Origin: Asanoa hainanensis
Lineage (GTDB): Bacteria > Actinomycetota > Actinomycetes > Mycobacteriales > Micromonosporaceae
Assembly: GCF_900188485.1 (NCBI RefSeq)
Contig: NZ_FZPH01000003.1
Location: forward strand, 124,001 to 188,000
Length of the DNA: 64,000 bases
Reading direction: 5' to 3'
Part shown: one piece after another, positions 1 to 8,577 of the stretch
Numbering within the stretch: position 1 is the first letter of the stretch
How the letters are laid out: each line of letters starts with the position of its first letter
Made by a program: the position numbers and the translations under genes
Notes under the pieces: model-generated
Told to the model about the DNA's origin: nothing
Seen by the model: only the letters and a program-made list of their open reading frames with translations
Database searches by the model: none

Positions 1-849
1 GGCGACCTCGGCGGCGCCCTTGGGCCCGAGCACGATCGTGTAGTGGTTGGTGCCGGGCACCTCCCGCTCGGCGATGCCGGGGAACGCCCGGGTCGCCGCG
101 CCCGCCGCGATCATCGGGTCCGGCTGGTCGAGCATGCCCCGCTCGGCGCGCAGGAAGACGGCCGGCACCGGCAGCGCGGCGGGCGCCACCGGGTGCCACG
201 CGAACAGGTCCCGCGCGTCCCGCAGCGCGGCTTCGAGGTGGCACGCCGGGCGCAGGGCCCCGTCGACCTCGACCAGGTCGTACTCGGCGTACTCGGCCAT
301 CGTCCGCGACCAGTCGGCGAAGGACGGATGGGCCTGCCAGGTCGCGACGTACGCCGCGCGGTCCGGAAAGGTCATGGTCAGCCGCTGGTACGCCCGCCCG
401 ACCGTCTCCGTGATCGCGGCGGTCACCTGGTCCGGGGTCGGATCGGCCGGCACGCCCGGCGGCGGCGGCATCGCGGGGCCACCGTCGACGAGCACCAGGC
501 GTTCGACCAGCATCGGGTACGACCGGGCCAGCTCGACCGCCACCCACGCGCCCATGGAGTGGCCGACCACCACCGCCGTCCCGCCGTACGCCTGGATCAC
601 CTCGGCGAGGTCCGCCGCGTGCCGCGCCATGCCGTACGGCGCCGGCAGGTCCCGGCTGTGTCCCCGGCCGCGCAGGTCGGGAGCGACGAACCGGTGGTCG
701 GCGGCGAGGTCGTCACCGACCAGGGCCCAGGCGCGGTGGTGGGAGGTGATCCCGTGCACGGCCACGACCAGTGGGCCTTCGTCGCCCCAGACGCCGACCG
801 CGAGGTCGCCGCCGTCAACCGGGACTTTCGTGCTTCGGGGCCCGGTCAC
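1..849 (-). CDS. alpha/beta-hydrolase, 3' end cut by window edge
   Basis: Translation from the GTG at 849 gives an alpha/beta-hydrolase fold protein of at least 283 residues. The oxyanion region is VHG (31-33), the nucleophile elbow is GHSMG with Ser98, and the likely catalytic His is H269 in TNHYT, close to the window edge, so little more than the last helix is missing. The GTG shares four bases (GTGA) with the TGA of the preceding hydrolase gene, so the two are translationally coupled. Substrate cannot be told from sequence. The plus-strand open frames across this stretch are shadows of high-GC coding on the other strand. Confidence 0.85.
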   Translation of the reverse strand, partial: MTGPRSTKVPVDGGDLAVGVWGDEGPLVVAVHGITSHHRAWALVGDDLAADHRFVAPDLRGRGHSRDLPAPYGMARHAADLAEVIQAYGGTAVVVGHSMGAWVAVELARSYPMLVERLVLVDGGPAMPPPPGVPADPTPDQVTAAITETVGRAYQRLTMTFPDRAAYVATWQAHPSFADWSRTMAEYAEYDLVEVDGALRPACHLEAALRDARDLFAWHPVAPAALPVPAVFLRAERGMLDQPDPMIAAGAATRAFPGIAEREVPGTNHYTIVLGPKGAAEVA

Positions 850-1904
850 GGCAGCAGTTCCAGGAGCTCCGCGACGAACTCCGCCGAGCGCTCCAGGTGC
901 GGCGAGTGGCCGCAGCCGGCGTAGACGACCTCGCGGTAGCTGCCGCCGTTCTCTTGGTAGCGGTCGAGCACCGCCCGGGTCTGGCCGACCATCGGCTGCG
1001 GCGGGCTCGCCTCGGCGCCCGGCCAGCCCGGCACGACGCCCAGCGAGCCGAGGTACGACAGGTCGAAGAACGAGGTGTCCGAGACGATCGCGTCCTGGTC
1101 GCCCCGTACCCAGGTGATGTGCGGCTTGGTGGCGACAGCGACGAGGTCGTCGGCGATCCGGAAGTGGTTCGGCGCCATGGTGTTGAGGACGCCGCGGTCG
1201 CCGGGCGCGACGCCGGGCCAGTTGGGGCTCGCCGTCGAGGTGCCCGGGTAGTTGTCGTCGCCGGTGACCGTCGAGAGCACGGTGTCGAGCAGCAGCTCCT
1301 CGTCGGCGCCGAGCGAGGCGGGGTCGGCGACGTACGCGGTCCGCATGACCGTGCGGGGGCTGGTCTGCGCGTCGCTCTCGCGGTCCTTGGCGGCCAGCCG
1401 GGCGACGAAGTCGGGGTTGGCCGTGCCCGCGCCGGTGCCCGCGAAGTCTTCCGTGGTCGGCGTGCCGACGAGGTCTTTCGTGCCCCCGAAGCCGTAGGGC
1501 GACAGGGGCGCCTCCAGCAGCATGGCGCCGACCCGGTCCGGGTGGTCGACCAGCAGCTGCATCGCGACGCCGCAACCCATCGAGTGCGCGACCACGAGGG
1601 GCTTGGCGTCGGCCGGGAAGAGCTCGGTTTCGGCGAGCAATGCCGCCACGTCGTCCGCGAAATCGCGCAGGCCGCGGGTGGCGTCGACCGGCGCCGCCTC
1701 GGACGCGCCGTAGCCGCGCAGGTCCGGCGCGACGATCCGCAGGTCGGGCGGCAGGTGGCGGAGCAGCGGCCGCCAGAAGTCGGCGGACGAGCAGTTGCCG
1801 TGGATCAGCAGCACCGGCGTGCCGTCCGCCGGCCCGGCAACGAGGACGTTCTGGTCGATTCCGCGCGCGTGCACGCGCACCTGCTGGTGCTCCATGGCGC
1901 ACAT
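846..1904 (-). CDS. alpha/beta-hydrolase
   Basis: 352 residues. It has the lid-type alpha/beta-hydrolase pattern: HGN oxyanion segment (35-37), DLRGYG after strand 4, nucleophile elbow AHSMG with Ser108 (Ala instead of the usual first Gly), and a C-terminal GCGHSPH that supplies the catalytic His. The ATG at 1904 was chosen because a GGGTGG lies six bases upstream; a second ATG at 1895 is possible. It is followed by a second hydrolase through a GTGA overlap, and is divergent from the aldehyde dehydrogenase across an 81-base spacer. A two-hydrolase unit beside an aldehyde dehydrogenase suggests ester or lactone plus aldehyde catabolism, which is inference only. Confidence 0.85.
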   Translation of the reverse strand: MCAMEHQQVRVHARGIDQNVLVAGPADGTPVLLIHGNCSSADFWRPLLRHLPPDLRIVAPDLRGYGASEAAPVDATRGLRDFADDVAALLAETELFPADAKPLVVAHSMGCGVAMQLLVDHPDRVGAMLLEAPLSPYGFGGTKDLVGTPTTEDFAGTGAGTANPDFVARLAAKDRESDAQTSPRTVMRTAYVADPASLGADEELLLDTVLSTVTGDDNYPGTSTASPNWPGVAPGDRGVLNTMAPNHFRIADDLVAVATKPHITWVRGDQDAIVSDTSFFDLSYLGSLGVVPGWPGAEASPPQPMVGQTRAVLDRYQENGGSYREVVYAGCGHSPHLERSAEFVAELLELLP

Positions 1905-1950
1905 GATGCGCCACCCGCCGCGGCTCCGCTGTGTGGTGCGCCCACACCTA

Positions 1951-1970
1951 CCGATGGGTAACCGCATCGG
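1951..1970. promoter_or_regulatory. inverted repeat in divergent hydrolase/aldehyde dehydrogenase spacer
   Basis: CCGATG and CATCGG arms six bases long flank GGTAACCG. An overlapping TACC-GATG-GGTA dyad lies at its left edge. The repeat sits directly upstream of the -10-like hexamer of the aldehyde dehydrogenase gene, where a TetR- or MarR-type repressor could act on both divergent genes. No regulator gene adjoins it, so this is a guess from position and symmetry. Confidence 0.3.
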
Positions 1971-1972
1971 CA

Positions 1973-1978
1973 TAGACT
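1973..1978 (+). promoter_or_regulatory. -10-like TAGACT, leaderless aldehyde dehydrogenase promoter
   Basis: TAGACT ends seven bases before the ATG at 1986, which would put the transcript start at or beside the start codon. No Shine-Dalgarno sequence precedes this ATG, in line with a leaderless mRNA. No clear -35 element is visible. Confidence 0.45.
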
Positions 1979-1985
1979 CCGCCCC

Positions 1986-3494
1986 ATGACTGCAACGCGG
2001 GCCTACGGCGTGCCTGTCGTCGAAGACGGTGCACTCGTCTCGACCAACCCCGCCACCGGCGAGGAGGTGGGCCGGTTCCCGGTCGCCGACGCCGACGACG
2101 TGGCCCGCGCCGTCGAGCGCGCCCGGGAAGCCGCGGCCTTCTGGGTCGGGCTCGGCCACGCCGGTCGCCGCGCCCGGCTGCTGCGCTGGCGCGCCCTGCT
2201 CGCCCAGCGGGTCGAAGAGGTCGCCGGGCTGGTCAGCCGCGAGGGCGGCAAGCCGATCGCCGAGGCGATCGTGGAGACCGCGGCGGCCATCGACCACATC
2301 GACTGGGCCGCCCGCAACGCCAAGCGCGTGCTCGGCCCCCGCCGGGTGCGCGGCCGGCTGACGCTGGCCGAGTTCTCCGCCCACCTCGAATACCAGCCGA
2401 TGGGCGTGGTCGGGGTGATCGGCCCGTGGAACTACCCGGTGGTGACGCCGCTGGGCACGGTCGCCTACGCGCTCGCCGCCGGCAACACGGTGGTCTTCAA
2501 GCCGAGTGAATACACGCCGGCCGTCGGCCAATGGCTGGTTGACACGTTCGCCGAGGTGGTGCCCGAGCAGCCGGTGCTGCAGATCGTGCACGGCCTGGGC
2601 GAGGTCGGCGCCGCGCTGTGCCACGCGGGCGTCGACAAGGTCGCCTTCACAGGTTCCACGGCCACCGGCAAGAAGGTGATGGCCGCCTGCGCCGAGACGC
2701 TGACGCCGGTGCTGATCGAGGCCGGCGGCAAGGACGCACTGATCGTCGACGACGACGCCGACGTCGCGGCCGCCGCCGAGGCGTGCGTCTGGGGTGCGCT
2801 CACCAACGCCGGCCAGACCTGCCTGGCGATCGAGCGGGTGTACGCGGTAGCGCCGGTCTACGACGCCTTCGTCGCCGAGGTGGTCCGCCGCGCCGGTGCG
2901 CTCAAGGTCGGCTACGGCGAGGGCTACGACATCGGGCCGATCACCATGCCCAAGCAGATCGACATCATCCGGCGGCACATCGACGACGCGCTGGTCAACG
3001 GCGGCCGGGCCGTGCTGGGCGGCCGCGAGGCGGTCGAGCCGCCGTTCGTACACCCGACGATCCTGGTCGACGTGCCGGAGGACTCGGCGGCCGTGCGCGA
3101 GGAGACGTTCGGTCCGACGCTGACCATCAGCAAGGTCGCCGACGTCGACGAGGCGGTCCGGCTCGCCAACGCCTCCACGTACGGGCTGGGCGGCGCGGTC
3201 TTCGGCAAGCGGCGCGCGGTGGCCGCGGCCCGCCGGCTGCGCACGGGCATGGCCTCGGTCAACTCGGTGATCACCTTCATCGGCATGTCGTCGCTGCCGT
3301 TCGGCGGCGTCGGCAACTCCGGCTTCGGGCGCACCCACGGCGACGACGGGCTGCGCGAGTTCTCCCGCTCGAAGGCGATCACCACCCGGCGCGGCCCGTC
3401 GGCCCTCAAGGCGATGACCTTCGAGCGCACCCCGGCCCACGTCGCCCGGATCATCAAGGCGGTCAAGCTGGTGTACGGGCGCTCCGGTCGCTAG
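1986..3494 (+). CDS. NAD(P)-dependent aldehyde dehydrogenase
   Basis: 502 residues, the usual ALDH-superfamily length. Seen: PWNYP (cofactor binding), the VVFKPSE segment, the general base Glu245 in EAGGK, and the catalytic Cys279 in NAGQTC. The C terminus has the LPFGGVGNSGFGR segment. The family oxidises aldehydes to carboxylates; EAGGK instead of the common ELGGK and the overall pattern recall the succinate-semialdehyde or coniferyl type, but the substrate is not determined. The start at 1986 has no Shine-Dalgarno sequence and looks leaderless. The last 32 bases overlap the end of the convergent TPR gene. Confidence 0.93.
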   Translation: MTATRAYGVPVVEDGALVSTNPATGEEVGRFPVADADDVARAVERAREAAAFWVGLGHAGRRARLLRWRALLAQRVEEVAGLVSREGGKPIAEAIVETAAAIDHIDWAARNAKRVLGPRRVRGRLTLAEFSAHLEYQPMGVVGVIGPWNYPVVTPLGTVAYALAAGNTVVFKPSEYTPAVGQWLVDTFAEVVPEQPVLQIVHGLGEVGAALCHAGVDKVAFTGSTATGKKVMAACAETLTPVLIEAGGKDALIVDDDADVAAAAEACVWGALTNAGQTCLAIERVYAVAPVYDAFVAEVVRRAGALKVGYGEGYDIGPITMPKQIDIIRRHIDDALVNGGRAVLGGREAVEPPFVHPTILVDVPEDSAAVREETFGPTLTISKVADVDEAVRLANASTYGLGGAVFGKRRAVAAARRLRTGMASVNSVITFIGMSSLPFGGVGNSGFGRTHGDDGLREFSRSKAITTRRGPSALKAMTFERTPAHVARIIKAVKLVYGRSGR

Positions 3495-6192
3495 CCGCCG
3501 CGCGTTCCTTGGCCAGCCGCTCGCCGAGCTCGACGACCTGGGCCGAGTCGGCGACGACACCCGCCGTCACCGCTGACCGCAGGTCGTCTCCGGCGATCGC
3601 CAGCGTGGCCGGTGCCCGGGCCGGCGAGGTCGCCGGCAGCACCGCGATGCCCTGCGCGTAGGCGTCGGCCGCGCGTGCGCTCTCGCGGGCCGCCAGCCAG
3701 TTGAGGCCGATGTCGAACAGCAGCGCGGACCGCTCGTCGCTGGTCGGCAGGGCCAGCAGGTACGAGTCGGCCGCCTCCGCGTACCGGCCGAGCCGGTGCA
3801 GGCACCACCCGATGCCGTGCCGGGTCCACGACTCCTCCTCGCCGAACGGCTCGTACAGCTCGATCGCCGCGCGATAGTCGGCGTCCGCCTCGGCCAACCG
3901 CCCCATCGCCCAGCGCACGTCGCCGGTCCCCTGTGGACCCATCGGGTTGCCGGGCTCCTGCTCGCGCATGGCCTGGAACGCGGCCAACGCCTCTTCCGGC
4001 CGGCCGCCGTCGACGTAGCGCAGCGCGCGGCCCAACGCCCAGTGCGCCCACGGGTCGACCGGCTCGACCGCGACCGCCGCGCGGGCGGCCTCGACCGCGG
4101 CCGGCCAGTCGGCCAGCCCGCCGAACACCTCCGCGCGCAACCGGAGCAGTCCGGACGTGCGCCGCACGGCGAGCGCGCGGTCGATGGTGCGCAGCGCCGT
4201 GGCGACGTCGTCCCCGCGCGCCACGATCGTGGCCAGATCGGTCAGCGTGTTCGTGTCCGGTTGGACGTTGGCCGCCCGTTCGAGCGTCTCGACCGCGCGG
4301 GCGTGCTCGCCGAGCGCCGACTGGGCCCAACCCAACGAGCGGAGCAGGCCGACATGGTCGGGGCGCGCGACGAGCCCCCGCTCCGCCGTCGCCGCGGCCT
4401 CGGCGTAGCGGCGGGCGTCCTGCAGCGCGTCGGCGTACACCTCCTGCACGCCAGGGTCGTCCGGATAATCCGCCGCCGCCGCGCCGATCTCCGTGACCAG
4501 GTCGTCGCTGTCGACGGTGTCACGCAACGCCTCGCACAGCCACCACACCGCGAAGCTGGGCTCGGAGCCTCGGCCGATCGCGCGGCGCAGGTCCTCGAGC
4601 GCGCCGGCGGAGTCACCCAGTGCCTGCCGCGCGGCTCCCCGGCTGGCCAGCGCCCAGCCGTCGTCGGGCTGGAGCTCGATGGCCGCGGTCAGCGCGGTGA
4701 CGGCCTCGGCCAACCGGCCCTCGATCCGGAGCGCCTCCCCCAGGGCGGCGTGCGCCTCCCCGAGGTCGGGCTGGGCGCGGGCCGCGGCCGTCAGGTCCTC
4801 GACGGCCCGCTCCGTCTCGCCGACGGCCCGGAACAGCTGGCCGCGCAGCAACCGCACGAGCGGGGCGTCGGGCATTCCGGCGAGCGCCTGCTCGGCACAG
4901 GCCAGGGCTTCCTCGTACGCGCCGGTGTCGTACAGCAGCCGGCCCAGCTCGTACGCGAGTTGCGGATCGTCGGGGTTCGCGGCGCGGGCCGCCCGCAGCG
5001 CCTCCACCGCGTCGGCCGGGTCGCCGTCGCTGCGCAACCAGTGTGCGTAGCCGATCAGCCGCAGGACGGCCGGGTCGCCGGGGCTGATCGCCAGAGCCGC
5101 GTCCGCGTGCGCCATGGCGCGGTCGAGGTCGGCGTCGTCCCGGTCGGCCTGCGCGCGGAGGTAGTAGGCCTCGGCCGTGCTGAGCCGGATCCATCCGGTG
5201 CCCGGCTCGAGGGCGGAGGCCCGCTCCAGGTCGGCGACCGCCTCGTCGTGCCGGCCCTGGCCGAGTAGCGCCTGGCCGCGGTTCACCAGCGCGTACGCGT
5301 CGTCGGGGTCGACCGCCAAAGCCCGGTCGTACGCCGCCATCGCCGCCGTGTCGTCGCCGAGCAGGCGCCGCGCCGAACCGAGCAGCGCGTGTGCGCGGGC
5401 GTGCTCGGGTTCGAGCTCGATGACCTTGTCCAGCAGGGCGATCGCCGTGTCCGGCGCCTGGCCGAGCGCCCAGTCGGCGGTCTGTACCACCAACGGCACG
5501 AACTCGACTGTGTCCGCGTTGACGGCGATGGCCCGGCGCATCGTCGCCCCCAACTCGTCGAGGGCACCGGACGCGGCGCACGCCTTCGCCTTCTCCAGCA
5601 GCAGGTGGAGGTCCTTCGGGGTGCGGTCGACGGCCCTGGTGTAGGCGGTCACCGCCACATCGGCCCGGCCGGCCGCGAAGCTGAGCGCCCCCGCCGTCGC
5701 CCACGCCTCGGCGACCGCCGTCCGGTCGCTGGTGACGAGCTCGGCCCGGTCGAGGGCGACCAGCCAGTCGGTCGGGAAGGCGCGGGCGGCGGCGGCCAGC
5801 GTGCGCCGGGCGCCCGTGCGGTCGCGGGCGGCGAGCACCCGGCCCAGGCAGCGCCAGACGTCGGGGCCGGCCAGCTCCAGCATCAGGGCGCGGCGCAACG
5901 GTGGCTCGGCCTCGGCGAACCGACCGCTGAGGGCGAGCGCGATGCCGTACGCGGCGACGGAGCGCCGGCCGTCGGGTCGCTCGGCGGCGGCGAACCGGTC
6001 GGCGGCGGCGGCGAACAACGTGTCGTCCGCCGTCCCGACCCGGGCCTCGCACAGGCCGCGAAGAGTCAGCCCCACGCCCTGCGTCGCCGGGTCGGCCTGG
6101 TCACGGGCCTCGTCGGCGCTCTGCCGTGCCGTCGCGAAGTCGCCCGCGTGGTAGGCGGCCCAGGCCCGGACGAGCAGCTCGTTCGTCGTCAC
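3463..6192 (-). CDS. large tetratricopeptide-repeat protein
   Basis: 909 residues made almost wholly of TPR-like 34-residue helix pairs (recurring A-x-x-LG-x-x-L ... A-x-x-x-x-x-x-A-x-x-L-x-P units, for example ARAHALLGSARRLLGD and YALVNRGQALLGQGR). There is no signal peptide or membrane segment. The GTG at 6192 was chosen: it lies five bases after the stop of the upstream gene and GGTGAGG, which contains that stop, is its Shine-Dalgarno. It is the last gene of a four-gene operon with two metallopeptidase-like proteins and a membrane protein, so it probably acts as the scaffold or substrate-binding partner of that system. The exact function is unknown. Confidence 0.85.
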   Translation of the reverse strand: MTTNELLVRAWAAYHAGDFATARQSADEARDQADPATQGVGLTLRGLCEARVGTADDTLFAAAADRFAAAERPDGRRSVAAYGIALALSGRFAEAEPPLRRALMLELAGPDVWRCLGRVLAARDRTGARRTLAAAARAFPTDWLVALDRAELVTSDRTAVAEAWATAGALSFAAGRADVAVTAYTRAVDRTPKDLHLLLEKAKACAASGALDELGATMRRAIAVNADTVEFVPLVVQTADWALGQAPDTAIALLDKVIELEPEHARAHALLGSARRLLGDDTAAMAAYDRALAVDPDDAYALVNRGQALLGQGRHDEAVADLERASALEPGTGWIRLSTAEAYYLRAQADRDDADLDRAMAHADAALAISPGDPAVLRLIGYAHWLRSDGDPADAVEALRAARAANPDDPQLAYELGRLLYDTGAYEEALACAEQALAGMPDAPLVRLLRGQLFRAVGETERAVEDLTAAARAQPDLGEAHAALGEALRIEGRLAEAVTALTAAIELQPDDGWALASRGAARQALGDSAGALEDLRRAIGRGSEPSFAVWWLCEALRDTVDSDDLVTEIGAAAADYPDDPGVQEVYADALQDARRYAEAAATAERGLVARPDHVGLLRSLGWAQSALGEHARAVETLERAANVQPDTNTLTDLATIVARGDDVATALRTIDRALAVRRTSGLLRLRAEVFGGLADWPAAVEAARAAVAVEPVDPWAHWALGRALRYVDGGRPEEALAAFQAMREQEPGNPMGPQGTGDVRWAMGRLAEADADYRAAIELYEPFGEEESWTRHGIGWCLHRLGRYAEAADSYLLALPTSDERSALLFDIGLNWLAARESARAADAYAQGIAVLPATSPARAPATLAIAGDDLRSAVTAGVVADSAQVVELGERLAKERAAASDRSARTPA

Positions 6193-6197
6193 CGGCC

Positions 6198-7505
6198 TCA
6201 CCGTTTCCCGTAGGGAGCCTGGACCGGACGGCCGGACTGGCGGTCGCGGGCGGGTCCCGTCTTGCGCGGCCACGGCAGCGCGCGGGCGGCGTCGGCGATC
6301 TGCCGCACCGCGTCGGCGTCGTGCGGGTCGGTCAGCATCAGCCGCGCGGCCCAGGCGGCGTTGAGCCGCCCACGCGCCGTCGCCTCGCTTCCCGTGCCCT
6401 CGGTGAGCGCCGTGTGTGGCCCGGCGGCCTCCTTCTCCCACTGCGCCGAGTCGAAGCCGGGGAACACGCCGATGTTGCGCAGGGTCCCGCGCGCCTCGGC
6501 GACGAACGCGTCGAGCTCGGCCCGCCGGCCCGGCTCCGGGTCGGCACCCCGTTCGGTGACCGCGCCGCGCCAGCAGTCGGCGACCTCCTGGATCACCGCG
6601 GCCGCCATGCCGTCACCGCTCGTCGCGCGCAGCAGTTCGAGGATGACGTACGCGCGGTCCACATCATCGCCGCTGTGGGGGCGCATCCGGAGCAAGAGCA
6701 CGGCGCAGGCGTACGCCGGCCCGAGCGCGTAGGCGGCATAGGCGTCGGCGGCCAGTCCGCGCCGCTCCGGGGTGGGACTGTCGCCGAGCAGCCCGCGGGC
6801 GAGCTGGGACGTGTGGCCCCAGGCCAGGCCGGCCTCGTGCCCGAAGAGCGGGACGTCCCAGATCGTCCACTCCGGGAACCAGAGCATCACGAGGTCGCCG
6901 AGGGACTGGCCCCCGACCAGCTCGGCCGGGCGCGCCGGCACCGAGCGCAACGGCGCGGCCAGCTCGTCGAGCAGGCGGTCGGTCAGCTCGCTGACCCGAT
7001 CGTCGAGGCCGGTGTCGCGCAGCGTCAGCCCGCCGAGCAGGTCGACGTAGTCGGCGAACAACCGCCGCGCCGTCGTGTCGACGAGCCCGTCGACCGCCAC
7101 CCAGGCGGCGGCCCGGTCCAGCGTGCCGGCGCGGAACCCCTCCTCGACCCGGTCGAGCTCGGCGATGATCGCGTCGCACCGCACGCTCAGCGTGTCGGTG
7201 TTCATCAGCCTGATCATCGAGCCGTTGAGCTGTTCGAGCATCACGCCGGCCTGGTCGACCTTGCGGTCCAGGTCGATCAGCAGCGCGTCGAGGTCGCCGA
7301 GCACCTCGACCTCGGGTGCGTCGGCGCCGCGCCGGTAGTCGAGGATCAACCCCCGGGCGTCGAGCAGGCCGTCCCGGATCTCCTTGCGGATCCCCCGGAT
7401 GCCGTCGAGCCTGCTGTGCCGGCTCTCCGCCAGGTCGGCGACGCGCTTCACCTTGTCGACGTCGTCGCGCAGCTCGGCCATCCGCACCGTGAGCAGGTCA
7501 AGCAT
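6198..7505 (-). CDS. catalytically degenerate paralogue of the adjacent HELGH protein
   Basis: 435 residues. The first 140 are helical and coiled-coil-like. Residues 200-275 align by eye with the neighbour at 7498-8577: WDVPLFGHEAGL (217-228) matches WGLPILVHELGH, and AADAYAAYALGPAYACAV matches GELFADVFATWALGPAYPFAV. The second His of HExxH is lost (HEAGL) and the Glu of the second block is replaced by Ala, so zinc-peptidase activity is not expected. The ATG at 7505 overlaps the previous stop by eight bases; a GTG at 7523 is the alternative. It is probably a pseudoenzyme partner or regulator of its active neighbour, by inference. Confidence 0.8.
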   Translation of the reverse strand: MLDLLTVRMAELRDDVDKVKRVADLAESRHSRLDGIRGIRKEIRDGLLDARGLILDYRRGADAPEVEVLGDLDALLIDLDRKVDQAGVMLEQLNGSMIRLMNTDTLSVRCDAIIAELDRVEEGFRAGTLDRAAAWVAVDGLVDTTARRLFADYVDLLGGLTLRDTGLDDRVSELTDRLLDELAAPLRSVPARPAELVGGQSLGDLVMLWFPEWTIWDVPLFGHEAGLAWGHTSQLARGLLGDSPTPERRGLAADAYAAYALGPAYACAVLLLRMRPHSGDDVDRAYVILELLRATSGDGMAAAVIQEVADCWRGAVTERGADPEPGRRAELDAFVAEARGTLRNIGVFPGFDSAQWEKEAAGPHTALTEGTGSEATARGRLNAAWAARLMLTDPHDADAVRQIADAARALPWPRKTGPARDRQSGRPVQAPYGKR

Positions 7506-8577
7506 CGGCGGGGTCCAGGGCACGCAGGGCGGCGGCGCTGACGTTTCGCAGCTTCGCCGGCTTCGCCTCGTCGTGGGCCAGCCGCCACCGCCACGCCGCG
7601 GCCACCACCTCGACCGGGCTGCCCTTGGCGGGCGTGCCGGCGTCGAGCGCCGCGACCAGCGGGTCGAGGCCGCCCAGCGGGTCGAAGCGCAGCCGCGCCG
7701 GCGCGTTGCGGTCGAGCAGGTCGACCAGGCCGCGGGCGTCGCGCTCGGCCTTCTTCGGTGGATGGTCCCCGAGGCCGTTCAGTGTGGACCAGCGCCGGGC
7801 GACCTGGTCGGCACCGCGTCGGTGCCCGGCCGCGGTCAACGGGTCGGTGGCCAGCTCGGCGGTCACCCGCAGGGCCGCCACCATCGTCCACACCCGCCGG
7901 TCCCAGGACGGGTGGGTGCGGGTCGCGTCGTCGAACCGGTCGGGCCGGGCGCGCAGCGTGATGACCGCGAACGGATAGGCCGGCCCCAGCGCCCAGGTGG
8001 CGAAGACGTCCGCGAACAGCTCGCCGAGCAGCCGGTCGTCCGCGCGGTCGAGGTGGAACAGCACCGGCCGGGCGTTGCGGTCGCCGGGCTCCGGCAGCGC
8101 GTCGGCGACCAGGTGACCCAGCTCGTGCACGAGGATCGGCAGGCCCCAGACGTCGACGTCGGGGAAGCGCATCCGGACCAGCCCGGCCATCCGCTCGAAG
8201 CGTTCGCCGTCGGCGACCGACAACAGCGGGCCGCGGCCGATCCCGGTGGCCTCGACCAGCGCGTCGAGCAGGGTCTCGGCGGCCACGGTGACGCTTCGGT
8301 AGAAGGGGTGGCCACGCAGCAGGATGCCTTCCAGCACGGCGAGCGCGGCGGCTTTGACCGGCGCGATCCGGCGTGCCCGCAGCAGGTCCAGACCGGCCCA
8401 GTCGCCGTCGGGCAGGTCTTCGAGATCACGCACGCGATCGCGGAGCAGCAGCGCGAAGTCGTCGCGTACCGCCGCGGTCGTGGTGCCCAACCGCTCCTCG
8501 CGCCGCAGTGCCTCGCCGACCTGGGCCAGCTCGGTGACCTCCTGCCGGACCTGGGTGGCGAACCACTGGCCGGTCAT
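7498..8577 (-). CDS. HExxH zinc-metallopeptidase-like protein
   Basis: 359 residues with HELGH at 151-155 in WGLPILVHELGHLVADAL, followed about 30 residues later by LLGELFADVFATWALGPAY. Glu186 or Asp190 there could be the third zinc ligand, as in gluzincin-type peptidases. No signal peptide or membrane span, so cytoplasmic. I do not recognise a named family. The start ATG at 8577 overlaps the upstream stop (ATGA). The long open frame that continues upstream of 8577 is an Arg/Pro/Gly-rich shadow of the preceding gene and was discarded. Confidence 0.82.
   Translation of the reverse strand: MTGQWFATQVRQEVTELAQVGEALRREERLGTTTAAVRDDFALLLRDRVRDLEDLPDGDWAGLDLLRARRIAPVKAAALAVLEGILLRGHPFYRSVTVAAETLLDALVEATGIGRGPLLSVADGERFERMAGLVRMRFPDVDVWGLPILVHELGHLVADALPEPGDRNARPVLFHLDRADDRLLGELFADVFATWALGPAYPFAVITLRARPDRFDDATRTHPSWDRRVWTMVAALRVTAELATDPLTAAGHRRGADQVARRWSTLNGLGDHPPKKAERDARGLVDLLDRNAPARLRFDPLGGLDPLVAALDAGTPAKGSPVEVVAAAWRWRLAHDEAKPAKLRNVSAAALRALDPADA

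Noticed and set aside
43-1961. Long plus-strand open frames over the two hydrolase genes
   Set aside because: Arg/Gly/Pro-rich products with no domain; they mirror the clear alpha/beta-hydrolase coding on the minus strand.
1905-3560. N-terminal extension of the minus-strand hydrolase up to 3560 (904 residues in all)
   Set aside because: The added part is antisense to the aldehyde dehydrogenase and has no domain; the hydrolase fold begins at the ATG near 1904.
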